DNA of 64,000 bases from Pontibacillus chungwhensis (GCF_030166655.1 NZ_CP126446.1:1054001-1118000); one strand, 5' to 3'. Numbered from the stretch's first letter, positions 7,572 through 17,046 are shown. Notes: generated by a model not told the origin, from the letters alone. Numbers and translations: made by a program.

Positions 7572-9953
7572 ATGGGAGAAAAACATTCGAGGTTACCGAA
7601 AGGGAAGAAAGATATCTTAAAACCAATCCTTACAACAGTTGTGACCACCTTTGTGCTTACGACACCATTTACGTTTACCGTACTAGATGGGGATTCTTCT
7701 TCTTTGATACAAAAGCGGGTTGTCTCTGCTGCTGATGTAAGTGTATTGACAGGAGCTTCTTTATCAGCTACTCAATCAGGCAACCAGATTACGCTAACGT
7801 TATCAGGAGGAGGAGCGGTCGCCCTCAGTTTACTTAACGAGGCAACGGCGTACTACCAATTGCCTCAGGAATTTATTGATGCAGGTCTTGTGAGTCAAGC
7901 GTCTTATAGTGGAGCTTACAGCGTTTCTTTAGTGGGGATCGGCGGAGTATCTTTATTAAATGATAGTGGAAATGTACCTTCTTCCTCTATTTCTGTCAAT
8001 TCAAGCACAGGGGTCGTTTCCTTTGATGTTGGAACCCTTTTAAGCCTTGGTGCTCTCACATCTTTTGATAACAGTACTCAGACGTATAGCTTAACGATTC
8101 AGCTCCCGGAGTTACCAACCTCAGCAGATGGGACTTATACATTCTATGGGCAGGTGTTTGATTCACTCGCTACAGTTAGCTTACTTTCAAGTAGTGGTGC
8201 AACGGCTAGTGTAGCAGCTCCTCAAGCACCAGTAGATAGTGATGGAGATGGGTTAACAGATGAAGAAGAAGGCAACCTCGGAACAGACCCGAATGATGCG
8301 GATAGTGACGATGACGGGATCAATGATGGAGATGAGGTGGAAAATGGAACGGATCCTCTAGACCCAAATGACCCAGGGGACGGAGAGCCAGCAGATAGCG
8401 ATGGGGATGGCCTGACGGATGAAGAAGAAGGCAACCTCGGAACAGATCCAAATGATGGAGATAGTGACGATGACGGGATCAATGATGGAGATGAAGTGGA
8501 AAATGGAACGGATCCTCTAGACCCAAATGACCCAGGGGACGGAGAGCCAGCAGATAGTGATGGAGATGGGTTAACAGATGAAGAAGAAGGCGATCTCGGA
8601 ACAGATCCAAATGATGGAGATAGTGACGATGACGGGATCAATGATGGAGATGAAGTGGAAAATGGAACGGATCCTCTAGACCCAAATGACCCAGGGGACG
8701 GAGAGCCAGCAGATAGTGATGGAGATGGGTTAACAGATGAAGAAGAAGGCGATCTCGGAACAGATCCAAATGATGCGGATAGTGACGATGACGGGGTCAA
8801 TGATGGAGATGAGGTGGAAAATGGAACGGATCCTCTAGACCCAAATGACCCCGGAGATGGAGAGCCAACGGATAGTGATGGGGATGGCCTGACGGATGAA
8901 GAGGAAGGTAACCTCGGAACAGATCCGAATGATGGAGATAGCGACGATGACGGGATTAATGATGGAGATGAGGTAGAGGACGGGACAGATCCTCTTGATC
9001 CCAATGACCCGGATCCAACAGATAGTGATGGAGATGGTCTGACGGATGATGAAGAGCGTGATCTTGGAACGGACCCAAATGATTCAGATACGGACGGGGA
9101 TGGGGTAGACGATGGAGAAGAAATTTTAGATGGAACGGATCCGCTTCGAGAAGACAGTGACGGAGATGAATTGACAGATGGAGAGGAGAAAGCGTTAGGA
9201 ACAGACCCAACTGATCCCGATACAGACGGGGATATCGTCAGTGATGGAGATGAAGTGATGAACGGGACCGATCCATTCCGTACGGATAGTGATGGGGATG
9301 AGTTAGATGACGGGGAGGAACGTTCCCTTGGTACCGACCCAACCGATCCGGATACGGACGGGGACATCGTTAGCGATGGAGGTGAGGTCTTAAACGGCAC
9401 AGACCCACTTGATCCAGACACAGACGGAGATGGTTTGGATGACGGAGAAGAGAGAAGCAGAGGAAGCGATCCACTGGATCCAAATGATCCATTTAACCCC
9501 GAAGAGGATTTGGACGGTGATGGATTGTTGAATAGGGAAGAAGATGAATTGGGAACGGACCGAGAAAATGCAGATACGGACGATGACGGTCTGAACGATG
9601 GAGCCGAAGTCGACATGGGCACAGATCCTTTAAATCCGGACACTGATGGAGACGGAATCTGGGATGGCAATGAATTGGAGTTAGGCACAGACCCGCTAGA
9701 TCCAGATACGGATGGGGATGGCCTATCAGATGGAGATGAAGTGCTTGGATCAGATCCGTTAGACCCGAATGATCCGATCATCTTGGAAGATGAAGAAGAG
9801 CAGGTTCAGGATGATGAAGAGGAATCAAAGGGCGATAAGCTACCAGATACAGCGACCAATTCTTCAAACTGGCTGTTTACAGGCATTAGTGCAGCGCTTC
9901 TTGGCTTGGGAATGAGATTCCGCAAAAAGAAAAAGCCACAAGAAGAGGAATAG
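7572..9953 (+). CDS. Wall-anchored surface protein with calcium-binding (TSP3-like) repeats
   Basis: Protein of 793 residues with RBS GGAGGTG. The N-terminus is basic with a hydrophobic signal (about 15-40). Residues 40-215 form a Ser/Thr-rich beta domain I do not recognise. From residue 222 to about 740 the protein is an unbroken run of thrombospondin type 3-like calcium-binding repeats: [12 protein letters not shown] alternating with [12 protein letters not shown] and [16 protein letters not shown]. The C-terminus is a sortase signal: LPDTA near residue 757, a hydrophobic segment and a KKKK tail. The immediately following gene is a class D sortase, the likely attaching enzyme. The repeats should make a rigid, calcium-stiffened stalk holding the N-terminal domain away from the wall; that is inference. 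Confidence 0.88.
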   Translation: MGEKHSRLPKGKKDILKPILTTVVTTFVLTTPFTFTVLDGDSSSLIQKRVVSAADVSVLTGASLSATQSGNQITLTLSGGGAVALSLLNEATAYYQLPQEFIDAGLVSQASYSGAYSVSLVGIGGVSLLNDSGNVPSSSISVNSSTGVVSFDVGTLLSLGALTSFDNSTQTYSLTIQLPELPTSADGTYTFYGQVFDSLATVSLLSSSGATASVAAPQAPVDSDGDGLTDEEEGNLGTDPNDADSDDDGINDGDEVENGTDPLDPNDPGDGEPADSDGDGLTDEEEGNLGTDPNDGDSDDDGINDGDEVENGTDPLDPNDPGDGEPADSDGDGLTDEEEGDLGTDPNDGDSDDDGINDGDEVENGTDPLDPNDPGDGEPADSDGDGLTDEEEGDLGTDPNDADSDDDGVNDGDEVENGTDPLDPNDPGDGEPTDSDGDGLTDEEEGNLGTDPNDGDSDDDGINDGDEVEDGTDPLDPNDPDPTDSDGDGLTDDEERDLGTDPNDSDTDGDGVDDGEEILDGTDPLREDSDGDELTDGEEKALGTDPTDPDTDGDIVSDGDEVMNGTDPFRTDSDGDELDDGEERSLGTDPTDPDTDGDIVSDGGEVLNGTDPLDPDTDGDGLDDGEERSRGSDPLDPNDPFNPEEDLDGDGLLNREEDELGTDRENADTDDDGLNDGAEVDMGTDPLNPDTDGDGIWDGNELELGTDPLDPDTDGDGLSDGDEVLGSDPLDPNDPIILEDEEEQVQDDEEESKGDKLPDTATNSSNWLFTGISAALLGLGMRFRKKKKPQEEE
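8235..9020 (+). repeat. Tandem 159-bp coding repeats
   Basis: Four units of exactly 159 bp (53 residues) start at 8235, 8394, 8553 and 8712; a fifth shorter unit (150 bp) starts at 8871. Units are nearly identical at the DNA level with a mosaic of shared variants (for example NLGTDP versus DLGTDP, GDSDDD versus ADSDDD), suggesting recent duplication or recombination. More diverged repeats continue to about 9780. Confidence 0.9.
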
Positions 9954-9965
9954 GAGGGGGCACGT

Positions 9966-10655
9966 ATTAAACGACTGGGGGAGATCCTAGCAGTAGCAGG
10001 TTTAGTCATGATTGTGATGGCGATAGCTCAAATGGTTCACCATGAGCGAAGTATTAGCGATTCTCTTGAAGAAGCGAAAGCCCTAATTCGGGAACAAGGA
10101 GTTCAAGCAGGGAAAGACCTCCTCCCGTCAGCTCCTTTAGCAAAAGCGTCTGATCACTCCCAAGCTCTGCAAAAGGAAGAAGGGGAGGAAGAACCAGAAG
10201 GAAAGGGTAACAGTCCTCATCAAGAGGAAGAAGAGAAACCAAACATAAAAACTGAGGAGCATCCACAAGGAGAAGTAATCGGTATACTCGAAATTCCAAG
10301 ACTACAAGCGGAACTTCCTATTGTTGAAGGAACAAGTGCCGATCAGCTCCGGAAAGGGGTAGGGCATTATGCGACCACCCTCTTACCGGGGGAAGGCGGA
10401 CAGATCCTTCTGTCAGGTCACCGAGATACAGTGTTTACAAGAATGGGTGAACTGAAGGAAGGGGATCAGTTTATCGTAAGGACTCGTCAAGGGAGTTATA
10501 CCTATACCTTTACGCGCTCAAAGATAGTGGCTGCAGATGATACGACTGTAATCCGAACTTCGGACCGTGAGGAACTTGTGTTGTCGACGTGCTATCCGTT
10601 CTCGTTTCTTGGGAACGCACCAGATCGGTATGTGATTTATGCTTACCCAATGTAG
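9966..10655 (+). CDS. Class D sortase
   Basis: Transpeptidase that cleaves an LPXTG-type signal and joins the protein to the wall. Catalytic residues are visible: His in LSGHRDT, Cys in LSTCYPF and Arg in APDRYVIY. A Glu/Lys-rich linker separates the N-terminal anchor from the catalytic domain. The first ATG (10008) has no RBS and would cut the anchor short. A strong AGGAGGGGG at 9952-9960 overlaps the previous stop and points to ATT at 9966 (or CTG at 9975), which restores KRLGEILAVAGLVMIVMAIA as a full membrane anchor. I therefore place the start at 9966 as a non-ATG start; a mutated ATG is the alternative. The substrate is probably the LPDTA protein just upstream. Confidence 0.82.
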   Translation: MKRLGEILAVAGLVMIVMAIAQMVHHERSISDSLEEAKALIREQGVQAGKDLLPSAPLAKASDHSQALQKEEGEEEPEGKGNSPHQEEEEKPNIKTEEHPQGEVIGILEIPRLQAELPIVEGTSADQLRKGVGHYATTLLPGEGGQILLSGHRDTVFTRMGELKEGDQFIVRTRQGSYTYTFTRSKIVAADDTTVIRTSDREELVLSTCYPFSFLGNAPDRYVIYAYPM

Positions 10656-10685
10656 ACGCTATAGACCTATCTATAGCGTTTTTTT
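10656..10685 (+). terminator. Rho-independent terminator
   Basis: ACGCTATAG, a 6-nt loop, CTATAGCGT and seven T after the sortase gene. Confidence 0.92.
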
Positions 10686-10699
10686 GTGGTTTTGGCATT

Positions 10700-10732
10700 C
10701 TGCATCATTTCTCCACACCTATTTGATATAAA
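10700..10732 (+). promoter_or_regulatory. 11-bp direct-repeat operator/promoter, site 1
   Basis: CTGCATCATTT (10700) followed in register by CTCCACACCTA (10711), then TATAAA at 10727, exactly 27 bp after the first repeat start. There is no -35 box, so an activator bound to the repeats is likely. Same layout as the sites at 11341, 12345, 17047 and 18694. Confidence 0.65.
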
Positions 10733-10766
10733 GGGACAAGATTATGTAACGAAAAGGAGTGGGAAT

Positions 10767-11309
10767 GTGAAAAAAAGAAAAAGATTGGTATTCCGAACAA
10801 CCCTTTTGCTCTTATTTGCAGCTGCTATTAGCTATGCGGTTGTGCAAAGCTTCTCGGATGGTCGTTCTAAGTTGATCACAGAAGGAGACCAAGCTCCAGA
10901 CTTTACGCTTGAAACATTAGATGGAGAAACGGTTCAGCTAAGTGACTACCGGGGGCAGGGGGTGTTCTTAAATTTTTGGGCTACCTATTGCCCACCTTGC
11001 AAAGAAGAAATGCCTTATATGGAATCACAGTATCAATCTTTTAAGGATGAAGGGGTCCAGGTGATCGCGGTTGATGTTGCAGAGCCCCGCGTGACGGTGA
11101 ATCGGTTTGTAACGAAATATAACCTTTCCTTTCCGATCCCCATGGACTCAAATGAAGAGGTTATGAACGCGTATGGAGTGGGGCCGATTCCGGTCACCTT
11201 TTTGATTAACGAAGATGGTGTGGTGGTGGATCGTATTACAGCCGGTCTAACAGAAGAAGATATAAGAGGGTACATGAAGCAAATTCAACCAGAATCTTAT
11301 CGAGAATAA
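10767..11309 (+). CDS. ResA-like thiol-disulfide oxidoreductase
   Basis: Membrane-tethered thioredoxin-fold protein of 180 residues. The GTG at 10767 follows AAAAGGAGTGGG and starts a basic segment and one transmembrane helix (about 8-27). The extracytoplasmic domain contains the TlpA/ResA features APDFTLETLDGETVQLSDYRG, FLNFWATYC and the redox motif CPPC, then the cis-Pro loop in VGPIPVTFLI. ResA-type proteins reduce disulfides outside the membrane, classically in cytochrome c maturation. Here it heads the copper island and carries the same direct-repeat promoter as the multicopper oxidase, so a role in repairing or reducing thiols oxidised by copper is inferred. No ccdA or res genes are nearby. 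Confidence 0.85.
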   Translation: MKKRKRLVFRTTLLLLFAAAISYAVVQSFSDGRSKLITEGDQAPDFTLETLDGETVQLSDYRGQGVFLNFWATYCPPCKEEMPYMESQYQSFKDEGVQVIAVDVAEPRVTVNRFVTKYNLSFPIPMDSNEEVMNAYGVGPIPVTFLINEDGVVVDRITAGLTEEDIRGYMKQIQPESYRE

Positions 11310-11340
11310 GGTGAAAATGGACACGGGAACGCCACCGTTT

Positions 11341-11373
11341 CTGCACAAATTCTCCACAAAATTCTTTTATAGT
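11341..11373 (+). promoter_or_regulatory. 11-bp direct-repeat operator/promoter, site 2
   Basis: CTGCACAAATT (11341) and CTCCACAAAAT (11352) in tandem, then TATAGT at 11368, 27 bp after the first repeat start. It supports translation of the next gene from 11404, not from the in-frame codon at 11311, which lies upstream of this promoter. Confidence 0.7.
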
Positions 11374-11403
11374 GAAGGAAGGTTTAAGGAAGGAAGGATG
11401 ACG

Positions 11404-12342
11404 ATGATGATTTTTAGAAAAGTAGGAGCTGTATTCTTCTCCGCGACGTTTCTTTTGGCGGCATGTGGACAAGGTGAGGAAGAGAGTAGCACATCTTATA
11501 GAGAGCCCTTTGAAGGAAAAGTCGAACACGTACATGGAGTGGGGTTTGTTGGAGGAGATGATTTAGCACTAGCAGCTCACGATGGATTGAAGTTCTATAG
11601 TGATGGAAACTGCCAGCGCACAACAAGTGAGAACAATGACTACATGGGATTTAATGCAGTGGATAACGGTTTTTATACGAGTGGACATCCAGGGAAGGAT
11701 TCACCTTTACCGAATCCAATAGGAATTCAAAAAAGTAACGATCTTGGCCAAAATTTAGATGCGGTAGCATTTGAAGGAGAATTTGACTTCCACCTCATGG
11801 GGGTAGGCTATGAAAATCATGCGATTTATATATGGAACGAGCACGGGAATGAAGCATTAGAGGAAGGGTTACACAAAAGCCTGGACGAGGGCAAGAGCTT
11901 TGAAGCAGTAGAGAGCAGTGGGGTTAAAGGAGAAATCAAGGATCTAGCAGTCCATCCAACAAATGAAGAAATGATAGCAGTTGCTACGAAACAAGGAATT
12001 TTCCTCTCAGAAGACGGTGGTCAAACGTTTGATGCTCTTTCAGAGAAACCAAATGGAACGTTTGTTTATTTTAAAGAGGATACGCTAACCTATGGTACGT
12101 TCGATAGCCAAGCTCATGTTATTCGATATGCGATAGAGGATCAAAGCTTTGAGGAAATAGCCATTCCTAAATTTGAGCAAGATGCGGTAGCCTATTTTTC
12201 AAGCGATCCGGAAGAGGAGAATCGAATGATGATCTTCTCTTTTAAAAATGATGGCTATTACACAGAAAATGGAGGAAAGAACTGGAGTAAAATAGTCGAT
12301 CAAGGAAAAAGTGAAAGAATAAAACGTGAAGATAACCATTAA
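11404..12342 (+). CDS. F510_1955-family beta-propeller lipoprotein
   Basis: Exported lipoprotein of about 312 residues. The ATG at 11404 has GGAAGG 7 bases upstream; the signal peptide ends in the lipobox LLAAC. The mature protein begins with an HVHGVGF motif and carries Asp-box-like repeats of BNR/sialidase propellers (SEDGGQTFD, ENGGKNWSK), the pattern of the F510_1955-type glycosylhydrolase-like proteins. Such propellers often occur beside copper and redox genes in Bacillaceae; enzymatic activity is not shown. The direct-repeat promoter at 11341 places it in the copper regulon proposed here. Confidence 0.8.
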   Translation: MMIFRKVGAVFFSATFLLAACGQGEEESSTSYREPFEGKVEHVHGVGFVGGDDLALAAHDGLKFYSDGNCQRTTSENNDYMGFNAVDNGFYTSGHPGKDSPLPNPIGIQKSNDLGQNLDAVAFEGEFDFHLMGVGYENHAIYIWNEHGNEALEEGLHKSLDEGKSFEAVESSGVKGEIKDLAVHPTNEEMIAVATKQGIFLSEDGGQTFDALSEKPNGTFVYFKEDTLTYGTFDSQAHVIRYAIEDQSFEEIAIPKFEQDAVAYFSSDPEEENRMMIFSFKNDGYYTENGGKNWSKIVDQGKSERIKREDNH

Positions 12343-12344
12343 GA

Positions 12345-12377
12345 TTGCATAGAATCTGCAAATTTAGTGGTTATTTT
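12345..12377 (+). promoter_or_regulatory. 11-bp direct-repeat operator/promoter, site 3 (weaker)
   Basis: TTGCATAGAAT (12345) and CTGCAAATTTA (12356), then TATTTT at 12372, again 27 bp from the first repeat start. Its sequence match is the poorest of the five. It would drive the two-component system (autoregulation) through a leader of about 170 nt. The leader, 12380-12551, shows no gene or clear structure. Confidence 0.5.
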
Positions 12378-12551
12378 ATTATTGTCAGGTGAGGATGACT
12401 TTAAGGCCAGTGGTTCTGTCGACTTCATAAGTGGTGTCCTGCCAACCAATGTTTATTCTTGGAACGACACGTTGAAATGTATATGATGAAATTGTGGGGG
12501 CTCACCCATCATACGTACTGAGAATAAAGATCAGACAAGCGAGGCGGGCAA

Positions 12552-13940
12552 ATGAATAAATTATCATTTAAATTAGGTGTTTTCATTTTCACCATTATTA
12601 TTTTAGTAGAGGCGATCTTGTTTCTATTTCTATATACGAATTTGGCGAACAGTCGCGAGGAAGAAGTGCTTGAAAACCTGCTGGCAAGAGGAAACAGTCA
12701 CAGAGATGTATTGGAGAAGCGCTTTGATCAGGCTACCCTGAACCACGTAGCCCTGATGGAATCTGAAGCAGAATCCCTTGTGGTCATCACGAACAGGGAT
12801 AAGGAAGTAATTGTTCAATCGGAACCTCTTCAGCCTGAAATTCAGCATCTATTAAATAAGTCGCTTCAAGATGTGAACCATTCAGGAAAAGTGTTAGATG
12901 GACATTGGCGAAGCAGTCAATACGTGGCTACGGTCAGTCCGATCACGCTTGAAGGGGAGATGGCAGGGTATGTGTATATGTTCTCCCCTACCATGGTTGT
13001 TCAACGAGTCATCAATCAGTTATCAAATCAATTCCTTCTTGTTGGGTTCATTGCTTTATTTCTTACAGTACTTGCGATTTTTATCCTAAGCCATTTTATA
13101 ACAAGACCTTTAGTCAGAATGAAGAAAGCGACAGAAGGTTTAATTGAGGGGAAGGATCAAGTTAACCTCCATTACAAGCAAAACGATGAGTTAGGTCAGT
13201 TGGCTCATTCAATTGTTACGTTATCCAACGAACTGAACCGTCTCAAGCAAGACCGGAAAGATTTCTTAGCCAGTATTTCACATGAACTACGAACCCCTCT
13301 TACCTATATCAAAGGGTATTCGAACATAGCGAGTCGCAAAGGCCTCTCTGAGGAAGAGCAGAATCATTATCTTGGTATTATTAAAGAAGAAACGGAACAT
13401 CTCACTCAGCTTGTGAAGAACTTATTTGACCTTGCCAAGATGGACCAAAATGAATTTTCCATTGAGAAGAGTCCGGTTTCCTTATGTGATTTAATGGCTA
13501 AAGTTCATGAGAAAGTGAGGCCGATCTTATCTGAACATGATCTTTCACTTCGCGTTCGTTGTGACGCGAAGGTGGTGGTGAATGTGGATGCAGAGCGCTT
13601 CCAGCAGGTGCTCTTGAATTTACTCGACAACGCGATTAAACATACTCCTGCTCACTCTCATATTGACATGAGTGTTTCTGTGGAAAATGGGAGAGTCGGT
13701 ATTTCTGTTACAGATGAAGGAGAAGGCATCCCTGAGGAGGAATTACCCTACATTTTTGAACGCTTATACAGGGTGGATAAATCGCGCTCGAGAGAATATG
13801 GAGGATCTGGACTTGGGCTTTCCATTGTAAAAGAAATAGTAGAGAAGCATGAAGGAGAAGTAGCTGTGAAGAGTGAGCTTGGGCAAGGAACATCGCTCAC
13901 CATTGTGTTGAAGAAGGAGGATCTACTTACTTATGAGTAA
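12552..13940 (+). CDS. Sensor histidine kinase
   Basis: Membrane-bound kinase of 462 residues. Order: TM1 (about 8-29), an extracytoplasmic sensor of about 130 residues, TM2 (about 162-184), HAMP (185-237), HisKA with phospho-accepting His244 in SISHELRTPL, then HATPase with N box LLNLLDNAIKH, G1 DEGEGIPEEELPYIF and G2 GGSGLGLSIV. It overlaps the response-regulator gene by 8 bases, but the order is kinase first, the reverse of most Bacillus pairs. Its position between copper genes suggests it senses extracytoplasmic copper; no clear His/Met copper site is obvious in the sensor loop, so a redox or envelope signal is also possible. The RBS (GAGGCGGG) is mediocre. Confidence 0.92.
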   Translation: MNKLSFKLGVFIFTIIILVEAILFLFLYTNLANSREEEVLENLLARGNSHRDVLEKRFDQATLNHVALMESEAESLVVITNRDKEVIVQSEPLQPEIQHLLNKSLQDVNHSGKVLDGHWRSSQYVATVSPITLEGEMAGYVYMFSPTMVVQRVINQLSNQFLLVGFIALFLTVLAIFILSHFITRPLVRMKKATEGLIEGKDQVNLHYKQNDELGQLAHSIVTLSNELNRLKQDRKDFLASISHELRTPLTYIKGYSNIASRKGLSEEEQNHYLGIIKEETEHLTQLVKNLFDLAKMDQNEFSIEKSPVSLCDLMAKVHEKVRPILSEHDLSLRVRCDAKVVVNVDAERFQQVLLNLLDNAIKHTPAHSHIDMSVSVENGRVGISVTDEGEGIPEEELPYIFERLYRVDKSRSREYGGSGLGLSIVKEIVEKHEGEVAVKSELGQGTSLTIVLKKEDLLTYE

Positions 13941-14622
13941 TTTATTATTAGTCGATGATGAACAACGAATGCTTGAGTTACTGGAGCTTTATTTATCTCC
14001 TCACGGATACACATGTACAAAGGTGCAATCGGGTAAGGAGGCGATTCGCGCTGTAGAAGATCAGCCGTTCGATTTAATCTTACTAGATGTGATGATGCCA
14101 AAGTACGATGGGTGGAAAACGTGCGAAAACATTCGTGCGATCTCTGAAGTTCCAATTATTATGGTAACAGCCAGGGATCAAAAAACGGATATCGTTAAGG
14201 GCCTAAATATGGGGGCTGACGATTATGTGACGAAGCCCTTTGATGAGGATGAGTTGTTAGCAAGAGTAAATGCACTGCTTAGAAGAACGACGAATGAAGA
14301 TCGAATCGAAGTAGATGGATTAATATGGGACGGGGAGAAATACCAATTAAGTTACCAAGGACACCTCATTCCTGTTACGCCTAAGGAGTTTGCCATGATG
14401 GGCCTTTTAATGAAGAAACCAGATCGTGTATTCAGCCGTGAACACCTGATTGATATGGTTTGGGGCATTAATGCCGAAACAGAAGGGCGAACGATTGATT
14501 CGCACGTGAGGAATATAAGAGAGAAAGTGAGACAAACCGGTTTCCCCATTGATGAATATTTTCAAACCGTTTGGGGAGTTGGGTATAAATGGGTGAAGGG
14601 AAAAGGGAAAGCTGTGCCATGA
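13933..14622 (+). CDS. OmpR-family response regulator
   Basis: Regulator of 229 residues: receiver domain (1-115) with acidic pocket DDE near residue 8, phospho-acceptor Asp52 in LLDVMMP, Thr in MVTARD and Lys in VTKPFD. The C-terminal winged helix (about 125-225) ends GRTIDSHVRNIREKVRQ...WGVGYKW, typical of OmpR/PhoB. PhoB-type regulators bind 11-bp direct repeats just upstream of a -10 box; that arrangement is found before five genes of this island, making this protein the best candidate to bind them. Translation is coupled to the kinase gene. Confidence 0.93.
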   Translation: MSNLLLVDDEQRMLELLELYLSPHGYTCTKVQSGKEAIRAVEDQPFDLILLDVMMPKYDGWKTCENIRAISEVPIIMVTARDQKTDIVKGLNMGADDYVTKPFDEDELLARVNALLRRTTNEDRIEVDGLIWDGEKYQLSYQGHLIPVTPKEFAMMGLLMKKPDRVFSREHLIDMVWGINAETEGRTIDSHVRNIREKVRQTGFPIDEYFQTVWGVGYKWVKGKGKAVP

Positions 14623-14703
14623 TAGCTGGCATAGAACGTAGCGATCGGGCTACGACAATCTTTTATATACCCTGGTAAGTATTTTAAAAAGGAGGAATCA
14701 CTT

Positions 14704-14931
14704 ATGATGAATGGACAAGGAATGGGTGGATTTGGTGGAATGGGATTCACCTGGATGCTTGTAATAGGCATCATTTTTATCGCTGTCGCAATTCTTTTAA
14801 TGAAAGGATTCAATTCGAGTAAACCGAAGCAATCATCCTCCTCACTCGATTCTCTGAAAGAACGGTTAGCTAGAGGAGAAATTTCAGAAGAAGAATACGA
14901 TCGTTTAAAAAAGAAACTAGAGGAACACTAA
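14704..14931 (+). CDS. SHOCT-domain small membrane protein
   Basis: Protein of 75 residues. The N-terminus is Gly/Met-rich (MMNGQGMGGFGGMGF), followed by one transmembrane helix (about 17-34), a Ser-rich linker and a C-terminal SHOCT motif (SLKERLARGEISEEEYDRLKKKL). SHOCT domains are short oligomerisation modules. RBS AAAGGAGG. It lies between the two-component system and the copper ATPase gene with 33 bases to the latter, so the two are probably co-transcribed. The Met-rich start could bind copper; that is speculative. Before it, CGTAGC-N5/6-GCTACG (about 14636-14653) forms a small hairpin. Confidence 0.82.
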   Translation: MMNGQGMGGFGGMGFTWMLVIGIIFIAVAILLMKGFNSSKPKQSSSSLDSLKERLARGEISEEEYDRLKKKLEEH

Positions 14932-14964
14932 GATCAAAATGACTTACATGTGGAGGGGTAAAGT

Positions 14965-16977
14965 ATGGAGCACGAACATCACCAACATGAACATGAAGAA
15001 CACGATCATGGAGATCACGAAGGCCATGATCATCACGATCATGGGGCGATGGTTGAAGATTTCAAAAAACGTTTCTATATTTCTTTAGTCGCTACCATCC
15101 CCATCTTACTCTTGTCACCCATGATTCAAGACTTTATCGGATTTGATTGGACATTTCCTTACGATCAATATGTATTATTTCTGTTAGCTACATTTGTTTT
15201 CTTCTATGGTGGGTGGCCGTTTCTTACAGGGGCCAAAGACGAGCTAAAGCAAAAGAGTCCAGGCATGATGACACTTATTGGTCTGGCCATAGCGGTTGCT
15301 TATCTTTATAGCTCACTAGTGGTCTTTGGACTCCAGGGGCGAAACTTCTTCTGGGAACTAGCCACTCTCGTCGACATTATGCTACTTGGCCATTGGATTG
15401 AGATGAAATCTGTTATGGGAGCATCCAATGCGTTAGAAGAATTAGTCAAGCTAATGCCAAATGAGGCTCACAAGGTCGACCAAGATGGAAATGTTGAAGA
15501 TGTAGAAGTTTCCAAGCTACAAGAAGGAGATCATGTACTAGTCAAACCAGGTGAGAAAATACCAGTAGATGGGCAGATCATTGATGGGAAGACAACCATA
15601 GATGAATCCATGCTCACAGGAGAATCGGTACCTGTTGAGAAGGGTGAAGGAGAAGAGGCAATTGGTGGTGCCGTGAATCAGGAAGGGTCTGTGACGATTA
15701 GCGTTGAGAAGACCGGAGATGACACGTATTTATCCCAAGTCATACAATTAGTGAAAGAAGCGCAGGACTCCAAATCGAAAACTCAGGACATTTCCAACCG
15801 AGCCGCGAAATGGTTGTTTTACTTAGCGCTTGGAAGCGGACTACTTACATTTATCATTTGGTTAGCACTTGGTTTTCCACTTGATGTTGCAATGGAGCGC
15901 ATGGTGACCGTCATGGTTATTACCTGCCCCCATGCGTTAGGATTAGCGGCTCCGTTAGTTGTAGCTGTTTCAACGTCGATTTCAGCGAAAAAGGGACTCT
16001 TAATTCGTAATCGTGCCAACTTTGAAGGTGCAAGGCAGTTGAATGCGGTTGTATTTGATAAGACAGGTACACTAACAAAAGGAGAGTTTGGAGTAACCGA
16101 TATTATTCCAGTAGAAGGCCACGAAGAACAAGAAGTGCTACAATGGGCTGCTTCTTTGGAACAAAACTCTGAACACCCCCTTGCAGCCGGAATCGTAGAA
16201 AAGGCAAAGAAGGATTCTGTATCTTTAAAGTCAATCGAAGAATTTGAATCGTTGACCGGCAAAGGATTGAGGGGCACTGTAGATGGACATGAAGTGAATG
16301 TAGTGAGTCCAGGCTTTGTGGATGATCGGGGCTATACCTATGATCAGCAGGTTTTTGCTGACCTTTCTGAAGAAGGGAAAACAGTTGTCTTTGTCGTTGT
16401 AAATGAAGAGCTGTTCGGAATGATTGCACTAGCGGATATCGTAAGAGAGGATGCTAAAGAAGCCATAGACGCCCTGAAGGAATTGGATGTCCACTCCATA
16501 ATGCTTACTGGAGACAATCAAAAAGTGGCAGACTGGGTTGCCAACCAGTTAGGAATAGATGAGGTGTACGCAGAAGTTCTGCCAGACCAGAAAGCGGAAC
16601 AGGTGAAAAAGATCAAAGAAAAAGGATGGAAAGTGGCCATGACAGGAGACGGGGTAAATGATGCCCCAGCCTTAGCTACGGCGGATCTTGGCGTTGCCAT
16701 TGGCACAGGAACAGATGTCGCAATGGAATCAGCCGATATTGTTCTAGTTAAAAGCAATCCGAAAGATGTCCTTTCCATAATGGAACTATCAAAGAAAACC
16801 TACAGAAAAATGATTCAGAATCTTTGGTGGGCGGCTGGGTATAATATTCTGGCCATTCCGTTAGCGGCCGGCGTTCTTGCCCCAATAGGCGTTATTTTAA
16901 GTCCGGCAGTAGGAGCGGTATTAATGAGTCTGAGTACGGTTGTGGTAGCGGTAAACGCTAAATTATTAAAAGCTTAA
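14965..16977 (+). CDS. copB: CopB-type copper-translocating P-type ATPase
   Basis: P1B ATPase of 670 residues. It has no CxxC metal-binding domain; the first 30 residues are a His/Asp/Glu-rich tail, characteristic of CopB. The intramembrane motif is CPH (Cys321-Pro-His), which defines the P1B-3/CopB group associated with Cu(II) or Ag export, distinct from the CPC of CopA. Other hallmarks: TGES actuator loop, phosphorylated Asp365 in DKTGTLT, HP motif in SEHPLA, and GDGVNDAP in the hinge. Eight membrane helices are expected. It exports copper from the cytoplasm, complementing the multicopper oxidase outside. Confidence 0.94.
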   Translation: MEHEHHQHEHEEHDHGDHEGHDHHDHGAMVEDFKKRFYISLVATIPILLLSPMIQDFIGFDWTFPYDQYVLFLLATFVFFYGGWPFLTGAKDELKQKSPGMMTLIGLAIAVAYLYSSLVVFGLQGRNFFWELATLVDIMLLGHWIEMKSVMGASNALEELVKLMPNEAHKVDQDGNVEDVEVSKLQEGDHVLVKPGEKIPVDGQIIDGKTTIDESMLTGESVPVEKGEGEEAIGGAVNQEGSVTISVEKTGDDTYLSQVIQLVKEAQDSKSKTQDISNRAAKWLFYLALGSGLLTFIIWLALGFPLDVAMERMVTVMVITCPHALGLAAPLVVAVSTSISAKKGLLIRNRANFEGARQLNAVVFDKTGTLTKGEFGVTDIIPVEGHEEQEVLQWAASLEQNSEHPLAAGIVEKAKKDSVSLKSIEEFESLTGKGLRGTVDGHEVNVVSPGFVDDRGYTYDQQVFADLSEEGKTVVFVVVNEELFGMIALADIVREDAKEAIDALKELDVHSIMLTGDNQKVADWVANQLGIDEVYAEVLPDQKAEQVKKIKEKGWKVAMTGDGVNDAPALATADLGVAIGTGTDVAMESADIVLVKSNPKDVLSIMELSKKTYRKMIQNLWWAAGYNILAIPLAAGVLAPIGVILSPAVGAVLMSLSTVVVAVNAKLLKA

Positions 16978-16987
16978 ATCTCAACAA

Positions 16988-17014
16988 AGCCAGGGTGTAA
17001 AGCCCTGGCTTTTT
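16988..17014 (+). terminator. Rho-independent terminator
   Basis: AGCCAGGG, a short loop, CCCTGGCT and five T after copB. Confidence 0.88.
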
Positions 17015-17046
17015 ATATGATCATGTTCTTTTAATCTTCAAAGAAT

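Noticed and set aside
8222-9781. 519-residue open frame on the minus strand, rich in Ser/Pro/Gly
   Set aside because: It is the antisense of the Asp/Gly-rich calcium-binding repeats; the biased codons of the real gene exclude stops on the other strand. No RBS or signal.
11311-11403. Upstream in-frame start of the propeller lipoprotein at 11311
   Set aside because: It lies before the direct-repeat promoter at 11341-11373 and would bury the signal peptide; 11404 has the RBS and a correct signal.
16103-16429. Minus-strand frames within copB and other long genes
   Set aside because: Shadows of well-supported genes in another frame, without RBS or family features.
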